A stretch of 64,000 nucleotides of DNA from Atrichornis clamosus (taxonomy: Eukaryota; Chordata; Aves; Passeriformes; Menuridae), in assembly GCA_013400975.1 (NCBI GenBank), contig WBMZ01012204.1, positions 62,001 through 126,000 on the forward strand. The letters are read 5' to 3'. The translations under genes and the position numbers were made by a program. The notes beneath the pieces are model-generated. The model did no database searches, was not told the origin of the DNA, and saw nothing but the letters and a program-made list of their open reading frames with translations. Shown one piece after another: positions 12,001-24,506 of the stretch. Position 1 is the stretch's first letter. Each line of letters starts with the position of its first letter.

Positions 12001-15000
12001 GGAGACCTGAACTCTCCCTTGAAACTACATCAGGACTTCCGTTTTGGGAGCATTCACATTCAATTACTGAGCCTTGCATGGAAGATATTGGTTTCTTTAA
12101 AGTACCTCTCAGCTGTAATCGAGTGAGCAGTTCTCATCCACTTTAGCATAAAACCATTGAAAAGCTCCACACCAACTTCGTTAGCTTCAAATATTTCTGG
12201 CAGTTTCTTCTGGAGAGCTGTGTCCTACTGCGTTGTGAAATGTGAGCAAATGCTTCTCAGCTCCCTGTTGCAGCTGAGAGACCCTTCAGGAAGAAAGTTT
12301 CTAGCACTTAGAGCGGTTAAGTACCTGAGTGAAACTAAGCAATTGGACATAGTGTTTTTAACATATCCTAACCTGTCTGCAGATCTGCAGGCTGAGCTCT
12401 CCATTCTGGTTCAGACAGATACAATCACAGACATAAAAAGGAGCCTGGGAAATAGGAAAAATACAGGAGGTACAAAGACTGGAATTTAAAACAATTGGCA
12501 GTATAAGCAGGTGAAATTGCAGCTTGTTAGAACAGATTTAGGAGGTGCAATATACTGTGGTCTTCATGACTGTGTCTATAGGAAACTGTACCTGTGAGCT
12601 TTTCCCTCTCTGGCAGGATATTACTTCACAGGCATTTTTAGTCTAAATATACATGTCTGCACTAATGTTTTAGCTATGGCTGAGAGTGTTTTTGAAGCAA
12701 ATGTCGCAGTTGTCCCTGCCTCTTTGTTCTTCACCTCAGTTTGTGGGCTAGTCTGGGAGCACCTGAGAATAAAGAGGTGAAAATGTTTTGGGAGCACACC
12801 AACTGCAACCTGGCATTCAGCCTCAGGGACCAGGCTGGAGCTATTCCAACATCTGTATAGAGTGTTTTGTTTAAAAACAAACAGCCTTTCCCCAGCCTAT
12901 GTAGTTTCAATTTCAAGTGCTTGGCAGCAGCATTTCTGTTGGTCTGTGATCTGCACTGATGTAGCTGTAGCTTCTATAGTAGCTACATATTTTGGTTTTC
13001 CAGGGAAGGACACTCAGGTAGATCAAGGGACAGGATGAAACCCCAAATAATTAGTTATACAAAGTCCTGTCTCCACAGCTCTCTGTATCATCCTGCTGAC
13101 TTGGTCACAGTAAACTGATGTCTTCTGATGGTGCATAAGGAGGAAAGGCAGTTTCTCCAAAGAAGGCTTGTTTAGGACTGTATACAGTTGGCTATCAATT
13201 TCACAAACATTGGAGTTATTCCTTAGTGCATATATATCATTACCATTTAAGCCCATATTGTATTCCTGTGCCTGTGTCTGCCAGAAGTGAATCAATAAGT
13301 TTCCTAGGACCCCAAAACTGATACTGTTGGGATCAGCATATTGAGCAAGGGCTTCTGTGGCTAATTACAGATTGCACTACTAAGGAACAGATATTTTCCA
13401 ATAATTTTTCTTCTTTCTTTTTTAGTAGTCTTATTCATATATTTTAAAAATAAAATTAAATCCCTACCTTTCCTTGTCTTCCAGGATGACTTGGGTATTG
13501 AGACTTGTCCATGGTGTAGCAACGATTTGTTACTACACTGATAATACTTGCACAATCTTGTGGGTGTGCAGGTGATACAAATTGGGCCTCATAGTACAAA
13601 GCTGTCCTGTGGTCATGGAAACTATAGTCCTCTTCCATAGCTCTGATAGGCAGTTATAAGAGCAAATCTCTTATTCCTTTTCCCACTTTGCTTTCACAAA
13701 GCCATATCCATATCAACATTGGCTTGGATATGTGCCATCAAACAGGTTGTGCCTCTGAAACACTAAAATCAGTGTGGGGTTTGTTAATTTGGGGCTTGTT
13801 AGGCCATCATGCTGTCAGTGTTAAAGCAGCCTGAGGAGAACAGATGGGTGGAAGGAGGAAAAGGGGCGTTCTTGCTGAAGCGTATGAGGAAGAGAGAGGA
13901 GTGAGGAAGGGAAAGAAATAGTGGTTCTCCCAGAAGATGACATGGAAAACAGGACATACCATGAGTACAGCTTAAGAAAAGGCCACATGATCTACTCCCA
14001 ACTTTTTCATGTAGGACTACAACAATACCTCCAAGAAATTTAGATAGTCATGTTCTTCTTTGAACCTTATTTTTCCTGACCAACATGTGCTGTATTGTAC
14101 AGGTTACTATCTCAAGGATGACATCAGTTCATATTACTGAATTATTATGGGTGTATCTGCTGCAAGTGTTCTGGAAACTTGTTTAATTTATTTTCTTTTA
14201 GAAAGTTTTTCCATACCTTTACACTTATGAGGTAAAGGGTAAGACTATAAAAAATAAAAGTATGCCCACTTTTCTAAGTAGAAGGAGACACTGAAGGAAT
14301 AAGTGTCTTGCAGTGTGTTAAGACTAAATGCTTTATGGCAATCCTGTCAATCACCCTGTCCTAGTCTGTATTCCTCTTACATCTGCTTTGTTCTTCTTTC
14401 CCCTTGGTAATGTTGTTGCAGGAACAGTTTTCAATGTTTTCTTTCTCTTTTCTTCCCACATTGTCTTTTCCTCTCTTTTCCATTTTCTACTACCAAAACT
14501 TTGCTAGCATCCTCTTCTGTCTCAGACAGGGCACCTAAAAGAAAGTAAAGGTCTAGTTGGACTGAGCAGGAAGTGGCAGAGGGAAGGAGAATACTTCCCC
14601 TATCACTCACTTTTTTTTCTACTTAGTTGAGAAAATACATTTTGTGCAATTACCACATAAGAATGGTTGCTGTGCTTGAAAGTGTGTTTCATAAGTCTTG
14701 CTTACCAGCTGGTATAACTTCATTGACTTTCAAACCATTCTTTCCATCTTTATCTTTTGCAGACCTTCATCACCTTTTTCTCTTACTTTGTCCTGTTAGC
14801 ATGGTGTTTGTGTTGCTGTATCTCTCCTTTCTATGAGTGTCCCTGTCACCAAACTCCATCATAGCTTTCTTTCTCCACTGCTCATAGAACTAGTGTTTGA
14901 TTTTGATGCTACTTGGAAGTATCTTAAGCTACAGAAAGGTGAAGGGAGTCATAATGCAGTCATTTTTACAGTTGTTCACAGCCCTTGTTAATACAAATTA

Positions 15001-18000
15001 AAATTTGATAAGATACTTGTGATTCTTACAAGTTGAAGAGTCAACTGGTAGTTGCTGGTGCATAGGCCTGTCTGGAACACAGATTTGGACAGGTGCCCTA
15101 GAGTGATTTTTTTTTTTTTTTTTAAATTTTTTTAAACCATGTTGTCATTCAAAACTTTTCCCTAAAGAAGGGCTTAAACCTGTTTCAACCAGAGCATGGA
15201 GTTTGCAATACATATTAGAGAAACTTCAGTAAACTTTCTGGTTTCTGTGATAAAATGGATTATATCTTCCACTTCTCCTCACCCCAGACATTGGTAAAAC
15301 CAGAGAAATCCACCCTGCACATGTCCTTCTGGGCAGCAAATACTTAACCAGATCTTCTAGCAAAGTCATGTGCTTGGAGTTGTCCTGATTTCCTACCTCC
15401 TGGGATGCAGAACATCTCACTGAGCAGCGAACAGGAGGTGAAATTGTAGGCCATGAAGTTTGCAAAATAACAGCAGTGGGATTTTAGATCCTCTTGTCCT
15501 CTGATTATGTTCCTCACTTATTATAGTCCCTCTGCAGACTACAGGACCGCAGACAGCCAACAACTGGTGCATAACACTTCCTATAGGATGCTTATGGTGT
15601 CACAAGTGTGGTGCTTCATGACATCGTCTAACTGGCTTTCTGCATGGAAGGTCATAATTCTTGAATCCTGTCTTAGGGGCCGGTGTGTCTGTAAAATTAC
15701 AGAAGTACAGAAACTACCCTACTTGCTCTACTCTTGTATATCTGTCTCTCAGAGCTCTGTGGAAAAGTTGTCACTCCCATGCCAAAGTCATCTGGTGCAA
15801 TGTTGGGAAAATGGTACCATACGGAGCAATTTTTTGTTAGATCAGTTTGAATTGTGTCTGATCTTCACCAGGTTCCTGGGTAAATACATAGACTTATGCT
15901 TCTCCATTATGAAAGCTGAGTTTGGCCTTTGTCCTGATACCTCTGATGTCCTTGTCTTAACATTTTTTGGTGGGTGGGGGTGGAGAGGGTCAGTTAACAA
16001 ACTAAATCTCAAAGTTCTTAGATTTACATGCTTTCAGGATGATGCTTGGTGTGAGGTTGTATTAATCTGATGGCTAAGTTAGCTCTGCTTGGTCCAAGCA
16101 AATGCAACAAATGTTGGAAAGGTCGGGGAATGGATAGAACAAGCATCACTGGTGTAATTCTATTGACATTGCAGATCTGTACGTAACCTGTTCATAGGAT
16201 GTTGTTCCTTCCCCATAAACTACTGGTTTTTAGGAATTGATTGGGCTCTATAGCAAATCTAGACTGTATAGTTAATTTTGGTGGCAAGGGAATACTTCAT
16301 CTTTGCCTTTTGAGTTGCACCCTCTACTCCTCTCTAGGCAATGAGGTGGAAACTGAGAAAGCAAAAGCACATCAGTCAGTCACTTTTGGAAATAGTAATT
16401 TTGGGGTTTTTTCCATGAAACTTCTGCAGTAATTAGTCTGGGAGCTAACCAGGCAGCCTCATTGGATTTTATGCATTGTAGGATTTATTCTAAACTTGAA
16501 GGATTGTTGCTATGAAGAGTGATGTTTTATTTAGAACAGACTTCCTTGCAGTACAAGCTGTTGTACAGGGTGTCTGGAAACAGAGCAAATGGGCAAGAAA
16601 CATTCCACTGCAAACTATGTAGACACATATGAGCCACCCAGATGAAGCTGCTGTTCTCTGTGAACTCATCAGTGGTCAAGTGAAAGTGACTAAAAATTAT
16701 GCCTTTTTGTAATATATGAAGGAGGGACTGAAGGAAGTTGCTGTGGGTTAAAGGCTATTTTCAAGCATGAGACTTCATTTTTAACTGTCATCTACTTAGT
16801 CCCCTTCTGGATGAGATATGCTTTCCTCAATGTGTAAAGTGAGCTTCTTAAGTATGGAAACACTATAGACAGAGACAAGACTTGGATATTTTAATTCCTG
16901 TTGAATTTAGGCATCAGATTACATTTCTAGAAGTTTAGAGTATTCTAGGTTGTGGAGAGCTTTCTCTGTTTTTTTACTTATTTATCATTAGAAATAGAAT
17001 GTACGTAGCAAAGTCTTCACCAGTGACCTGAAGTGACTTTGTATAGTTTTGTCCTCTACATCTTTCAACATTGTAATAGAACAGGGCTAATAGAAATTGG
17101 TAAAAGTAGATTACTGTCACAGTTCTGCATGCAAAGTGTGTCTGTATGCATGAACATCTCCTTTGTTGAATTTCTGGGATTTGGTTTGCTTTGAACAGTC
17201 AGAGAACCATAGCTTTTTTCTTTTAAGTGGCAGACATCTACAATGAAAGGTGGAGATACTTCTATGATAGTGAGGGTTTTTTTGATGTTATCTTCATCAA
17301 ACTGTGCGTTATCACTGAGCAAAAATCTGTGGAGGAATTGCAGTGTGTTGGCTGAATTGAGTGGTGTTAGAGGTAACTTGCCATGTGAGATTTAACAAGT
17401 AAGTTTTCTTTAACACAATCCTATGTGACTGTCTCTTACAAGAATTGTAAGACCCTCTTGATCCTGCCTTATATTGGTAATGCTATTTACCACTTTAAAG
17501 AGGCAGTAATTGACTGAAGTGCTAAGTCAGAACCACAAAATTAGAGACTTTCAAAGCACTGTTCTGTAGCTTGAGAGAAGGTGGGGGTTTTCTGCTCTCT
17601 GACCCCCAACTCTGCTGTGATTCTAACCTTTTATTCAGGGCTCTTTTTCTTTTTATTGCTTAATTGTGCTGTATGTACTCATGCTCACAGGACTAACATT
17701 CAGTTAAATTTTACTTCATGTGTAGCCTTTTCCTCACTCTCCTAGTGAAATACAGAAATGTAAAATGTCAATGTGTGATGAGGTTTAGTAGAGGAAAAAT
17801 CTTATTACCTGTGACAGTGTGACCAAAGTCAAGACTTGCTTATTAGTGTCATCAATCAGGTGTGACATTTTGTTCCAAGGTTTTCTTCTAAAGAATGCTT
17901 GACACTGAATACAGCCTCATCTTGGCACATGGAAATAAAAATATCCTTCTGTACTGAGAGGGGAAGCTGAGCTCACACGAAACAGGCATCCACTGTTGAT

Positions 18001-18794
18001 CTCTAGGGTGAGTCTTGCCAGTGGCTGCATCCTTTGGAGTAAGTCAAAGCTACTTCTGAGCCAACACAAAGTTTTTGAACTGCGTGGAACTGTAGTTTGA
18101 GGCAAACTGTTCTTGAGAACTTTTTTGGCAATAGAGCCACTTCCCAGGATGTCTTCCGGGTTGGAGCAGTCTGAGCAGTGTTCTTGCTGTAACATTCAAA
18201 GGCCTGTAAATTATTATGCTGTAATTGAGAAGGTCAAAGATCCTCTCATTTTGCTAGGTTTTTTTAATGCACTTGAAGTGACTTTTATGCCACCTTTGGG
18301 CATGAATGCAAGTGGGAAGATGCAAGTAGGTATGTATCTATTCCATGGGATAGCTGAATAAACAATACTTGCTTAGAATTAGCATGGCTTACCAAACTGG
18401 GGTCCTAGAGTCGTTGGGGATTTTTTTTGTATTTTGGGGTTTTGTCTGTTGTATTGATATTGTCATGACTCTTGTAGACTCTCATTCTTGAATTGTAGTA
18501 CCATAATATGATTTGTTTATGGTCCAATTTCCTGGTGGAGGCTTTTGGGTAGGAGTGGTGGGGAGAGGTAAGATAGAAGGAATGATTTTTGTTCCATCCT
18601 AAAACTAAGCTTTTTTCTTGGGAAACACTGTAAAGTATATAGGAATTCAGTGAGAAGTTAGCTGTTAAACTGATAAAATAGCAGGAACTTGGGTACCCTG
18701 TCTGTTGTATTTCTATATCACTATAGTACTAAGAGTATTTGGGTATAACTCAGGATATCTAAGTTTTCCCCATAAGGGTGTCTGTGGGGGAAGC

Positions 18795-19410
18795 ACAGGA
18801 TCAAAGGCTGGAAGGGACCTCAGCCTATCTCCAGTCCAACCTCCTGTCCATGGCAGGGTCAGCTTTGAGGTCAGGCTTCTCAGGGCTTCATTCAGTTGGG
18901 GCTTGAAATCTCGAAGAACAGACACTGCACAGTTTCTCTGAGCAACCTGTGCCACTGCCTGGCTATCCCCTTGGGAAAAATGTTTTTGTCTTGCATCCAG
19001 GCTGAACCTCTCCTGTTTAAGTTTCTGCCTGTTATTTTTCACCACACTGTCCTGTACTGCTGTAAAGAGTCCATCTCTTAACTTTTTAATGACATCCCCA
19101 TAGGAGGTGCTGTTATGTCCCTTCAAAACTGTTGCTGCCTGGGGCTGAACAAGCTCATCTTGCCCAACCTTACCCCATCATCTCAGTGGCCTCTGCACAA
19201 CTCTCTTCAATTTATTGGTGTCTTTTGTGTATTTCTGGGGCCCCAAGCTAGGCAGTGTCTAAATATGGCCCAGAGTGCTGAGTAGAGGAAGATAATCTCT
19301 TCCCTCAATCTACTTACTGGCTCTGCTTGTGTTCATGCAACCCAGAGTGCTGTTGTCTGTCTTTGCATCCTGCTGGCTTGCGGCCAGCTTGCTATCCTCC
19401 AGGACCTCAA
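18795..19410 (-). mobile_element. CR1 LINE 3' fragment
   Basis: In CR1 antisense order: a ggctggaagggacc start, a caacctgtgccactgcctgg-like block, then a ctgaacaagctcatcttgcccaacc block and diverged sequence. This is the non-coding end and distal ORF2 remnant of a CR1. The open frame of about 137 codons on the - strand is a by-product of this repeat. Confidence 0.85.
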
Positions 19411-22400
19411 GGAACATTTCATGATGTGTATCAGCTATTCTTCCCCTTTCTAATTATAGTTATCACAGATTGGTGTTCAAGATACAGAAGCACTAACATT
19501 CCCATCAGCAAAAGTAAAAGGAAAATACAGTAGCAAAACGCTTTTGGTGATATAAGGCTCAAGCCTATTGTCCCTCACAAATACAAAAATGTAGGCTTCT
19601 GAGGTGAATGAGGGGTAGGTGGCAACCCAGGATAATATTGGAAAGAAAACCTGAAATCAACATCATGACGGTGGCATTCAGAAGAATGTGCTTTAAAACT
19701 GTAACAGCTAAACTTAAAAATAAATTACTTGGCTTGGGTATTTTTTTAATAATCTATTGATCCACATAAATGCAGTGCTATATCCAGCCTGCTCACATTA
19801 ATGTTTCTGATTTTTTTTTTTGTCTTCTTGATCACACCTATTCTTTCTTTATAATTGGAATATAAATTTAAGAGTGTTTGCAATATGCCAGGTGAGTCAT
19901 TAGCTTGCAAAACAAAGACTGTGATGGAAACTACCTTGGGTGTATATTGTACTCTGAAAGTATGGTGATTTATATTAAAGAACACAACTTTTCCCCTCAG
20001 AAGTAGCTGCGGCTTTCTTGAAGACAAAGCAAACTCTCCGCTTCGGATAAAGAGGTGACTTTTAAGGCTTACTCGTGCTTTCTTTCAGCCTCCAGCAACT
20101 GTTAACCTTTCAGACTGATGCATGTTTTGCTATACTACTAAAAAGATCATAGAGTCACAAGAAATTTGAGTAGTTCATGTTTATTTAAGGAAAGCTTCAT
20201 TTATATTTTGAGACAGATCTTGCAATAGTTTTGCTGTTCTATGTGATAATAGTAGTACTGCTTCTCTTCCAAGAAAAGCTGTGGTTAGTTTTAGGAGGGG
20301 AAACTGCTGTCTACTTTAAAATAAACTGGATTAAACAATTGGCAATGAATGGGTATGTGGGTGTGTTGTTGGAGGGAGGAGGAAGTTGTGGAAGTGATGT
20401 GGTATGGGATAAAATCCTGCAAGCTGAGAACTTAAGCATATGGGAAATCCAAACTGCATCCTCACTCCATCATTCTCAATCTAGAGCCTTAGAACACAGA
20501 TGAGTCTCTTCACGCCAAAGAGCAAACTTCAAACATCGAGTCAAGAGGTTTTCTGTAGTGGATCTCTGTTGTAGATGCAAGTCACTTTTAGGGAGTTAAT
20601 GGAAGATTGCTAACAATGTCAAACCTACTTGTCTTTAGACTTATTTCAGCTGCATGACTTAAAATCAGAAAAGGCTGAAAACTCACTACAAAAGAAGAGT
20701 AGTATCTGGAAGGTTCCTTAGTGAGAAAATGTATCTGTGGTTTTTTTACAGCTTAAGAAAATGTTCCAGCTTCATGCTATACACACAAGTTTACATGAGT
20801 GAAACCATGTGAAAGTGCAAATTCGGGCTCCGAGTGTTGGGCAGATGCTATGGCCAACCAGCTGCTCCCCAACACCTGCTGGCTCTGGGTGTCCTGCTGT
20901 CTGAGGTGTCCTGAGTCTTCAGAATTTTGTATTTCAATCTCCCCAGATCCATAACTGCTGTCAACTTCTCAACTAAATTATATGATTTTTGTGCCTTTTC
21001 TTTCAACAAGCTCATAAACATTTATTAACAAGATTATCTTTTTCTCATGAGTCTTTCTTCCCTACAAGTGAACCTTGAAAGCCTTCCTGGTCTGCAGATA
21101 TTCAGCTTGCTGAGGAAATAAATAAAACAGGAGGCTGGAAGTCCTTCTGTCGGACTAAAAATGAGTGTGTGGCTTTTTGTTTTGTTTTGATTTGGTTTTT
21201 TTTCTAAGCACACCTGATGGCAAATAAGTTAACTCTGAAATGTTGGTAGAACATGTCATCCTAAGCTATAGCTGTTCTTCTTGTTCACTGAGATGCTATA
21301 ACAACTTTACTGGAGTAAAGTTTCAGTTTTGAGAAATCAATTACCATTTGAGAGAAAAAGAGATTGGCAGAAATTAGGTCTTTTGGCTCTATGGGCTTAT
21401 GAATAGTTGAACTTACTCTGTTGTGAATTGTAGTAACAATCTTTTTAAAGAGTTTAAAAACTGTGTTTTTCACAGAAAAATCTTTTACTGAGGATCACTT
21501 AAGGAGGTATATGGAAATAGGGAATGCTGCCCTCCAGTCCTACTTGTTTGAAGATTACTGTAGATTCTCACCTTCTGATTTGACTTCCCAGTCTAGCCTG
21601 GATGTAAATAGCTTAATGCCGTCTGTATGTATATGTCCACAGAAGTGAATTGTTGCAAGATTCACAGAGCACAACATTGAATTCTACCCCTGTACTTAGC
21701 AGATGACAACATTTAGCAGGCCTGTCTGCCACACATAAAAATTAAACTTATGATCCAAGAGAGCAGCACATATTCTCTGTTTTGTTTGAGCTGAAATCTT
21801 GCCTCTAGATCTTAAAGCCTTCTTGTTAAGAAAGTCAGGGGAAATTTGATTGCTTTGTGCCCCAGTGGACAAAACTGCTTTTGAGGTCATGGCCCTCCTA
21901 TGGGCCCAGTTATTAGCTGGGCCTGTGCTGTAGGAAACTGGCTATTGAACTTGCAGGGTGAACTGTTTCTCTCCAGGCTGAAGGGCTTTGATATTGACTT
22001 CTGTGGCATCAGGACTTCAGCTGTAAAGTTTCCTTCTGTAGACTTTCCCACACACATTTTAATTATAAGGGAGAGAGCAAGGAAAATTATTCTTGTAATT
22101 TCAAGTGTGGGCTTTTAAAGAGACCCAAAATTGGCACTTTTAACCACTTGTCATGCTTATTGTGCCAGTGTTTCTTTTTTCTTTGGCTTTTTCAACCAAC
22201 TACCTTCCTTTTGAGTTTAGCTTTCTGAGTAGAGGACAGGGATCTCTGAACAGTTACAGTGACTTAAAATGCAATTTTTGAAAGAGTCTAATTTTTAATG
22301 AGCATTCAAGCCAAATTTATAATTGAGTGTAGCTGATAACTCTTCTTGAAAAGATAATATCTTGAAGCTCCTACCATGCCATGCTTGGATGAGCCAATTC

Positions 22401-23714
22401 TGGAGTTGGGGCAAGTGGAAATCCTCTTCCCTTTAAAGCAGTAATAATGAAACAGCATAATTTTCAGCAAGGACCTTGGTCAGAATCAAGAAGGAGCTGA
22501 CCTCAGAATCTGAGGCTAGCATGTACTTTTAGAGGGGGTTGATTTGACAGCTTCTGGCACTTCTGGTGTGTTCCTTACACTGATGCCCTTATGGGTCAAA
22601 TTTTGTGGTAGAGCTTCCTTTGTTCAAGTTGATGCTAAAATGCTGAGACTCAGCTGTGAGAATCTTTCACAAATTGTATCTTTTAAACAGAAAATTATTG
22701 GACAGGAGAAGGGGAGCACGTTACATCCCCTCCAGTTTTTGCCTATCTCCTCTGTTCCCTGCCATAGAAGACCTATCAAAAGCTGTAGCAGGAAGTGTTT
22801 GGTGCCTGCCTCTTGTGTTCATTAATGAACTAGAGTTAGCATCTCTCTGCCCTTGCAAGCAGGTGTCACTGCAGCCAGCACCAATTACAGCTGTATTCAG
22901 GGGACAGCAACATGATTCAGCCAGTCAAAAACAATATAAATGAAGGAAGCTTTCACAGTTCAGGGATTATATATTTTTAGCAAGCTTTATGTGATGTAAT
23001 CCAACAAGATAGCTGCATTTTTCTGAACTTAAATGCTTATTCTGTTCCTGTCAGCAGGCAATAGCACAATATAAAACTTGCAAGTTACAGAGAGGAAAGC
23101 ATATGAGAACATGGTAGGGCAAGAAGATTTTTATCCCATCAGCACTGATAGGTTCTGTAGAAGAAAATAGGTTTGAAGTCCTTTAGATTTATAACTTTGT
23201 GACTAAAGAGGTCAGATTTCTTAAGGCCTTCATTGCTTTTCAGCATACAGTGCTAATGAATAATAGGCTCTTAAATGATTTTTTAAAAGCAGAACTTTCA
23301 TTCAGGCCTTTGTGTGTGGTTGGTGGTAGTAGTATAGACCTTGAAAGTGTGGTCTTGTTCCCTTTAAGTCTCGGATTAAGTTGTCCCAGTAGCAGACGTG
23401 TAGCAGTATCCTGTTTTCTGGTAGCAAGTAAAAATGTTTTATTGCCTTTTACAGGATATGAAGTACAGTAGTTTGAGAAGTCTGCATCTTTAATCAAATA
23501 CCACTTGTATATGAATACTTAATTTTAGAAATCGAAAGTAAAGAGGTGGTGCCTAGGGACAGTCCACAGTACCCAGGCAGGGTTATATTTATGGTGTTTC
23601 TTAATGAATTCTTCCTGTTCTCCTCTACTGGAATTATCTGGTAATTATAATGAACATTAACCATAGGACATCAGATCACAGAACCAATGGGCAGCCTGGT
23701 CAACTCTATTTTAA

Positions 23715-23885
23715 GACCTCTGAATTCAAGAAGTGTTTGGACAACACACTCAGCCATGTAGTGTGTCTTGTACAGGAATGGGAGTTGGACCCAATGACCC
23801 TTATGGGTGCCTTCCAACCCAGCATATTTTATGATTCTATGTTATGTATCATTTAATAGAATCATAGAGATACTGAGTTGGTCAG
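23715..23885 (+). mobile_element. Short CR1 3' tail, with a second tail-like piece
   Basis: It reads gttggacccaatgaccctta, then ccttccaacccagc and tatgattctatg, the typical CR1 3' end on the + strand. A piece starting agaatcatagagatactgag at about 23859 looks like the end of another, oppositely oriented CR1. Confidence 0.8.
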
Positions 23886-24411
23886 TATATTCAAAAGTTG
23901 GTCACCAGAAAAATTGATTACATGACACCTCCTAAAGTGAATTAAATCACGATCCAGTAGCAGCTCTTTGCTTACATTCTACTTTTACTCAACCTGTCTA
24001 AGCGCTGTTGCAAATTATGATGAAGAGAGGGCTTTTAACAGCAGAGTGAACTGAGTGTCTCTTGAAACTGCCACTTGGCAGCTGCTGTGAACCAGACAGG
24101 CGTTTGAAGAACACAAGAAGTGTTTGAAAATGTCTAGATATTTCTTCAAGCTTTCTCATTTATTTCTGTATTCTCATTCAAGTTTTTTACTTCTCTGAAA
24201 AGAGACACGGGTAGTATAGTCTGGTCAAAGTATGAGCTCAGGCCAAAGTGTGAACAAATTATGATTTTTCATTTTGTTTTTATTGATGTGACATTTTTTT
24301 TCTGATCTTTTCCATGTATTTCTATAGATGTTTGTTTCAAGAGGAATTTTAAAAACTGAAGTATCCTTTTTTTTTTCTATCAGTAAATAAGTATCAATTC
24401 TATCCCTACAG

Positions 24412-24506
24412 CACTGATATCACCTGTGAAGAAGAGATCATCAGTGATCAATAGATTACGGCTTTATCAACACAAACCAATCCATCACCATGAAACACTT
24501 CCTGAG
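24412..24506 (+). CDS. ELMOD1: ELMOD1 exon 2, first coding exon (CDS 24490-24506)
   Basis: The acceptor ccctacag ends at 24411 after a T-rich tract; the donor ag|gtaact is at 24507. The first 78 nt are 5' UTR with three stops in the coding frame, which fixes ATG 24490 as the start. It encodes MKHFL plus two bases of the next Arg codon. Confidence 0.9.

Larger units (their letters stand above)
9053..24411 (+). other. ELMOD1 intron 1
   Basis: 15.4 kb. Apart from the GC-rich stretch near 9.4 kb, a poly-T run near 15107-15123 and CR1 fragments at 18.8-19.4 and 23.7-23.9 kb, I see nothing definite. The longest frame outside repeats is 15507-16070. Confidence 0.7.

Noticed and set aside
12157..12489. 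110-codon + strand frame in intron 1
   Set aside because: No splice support and no recognisable family; length is compatible with chance.
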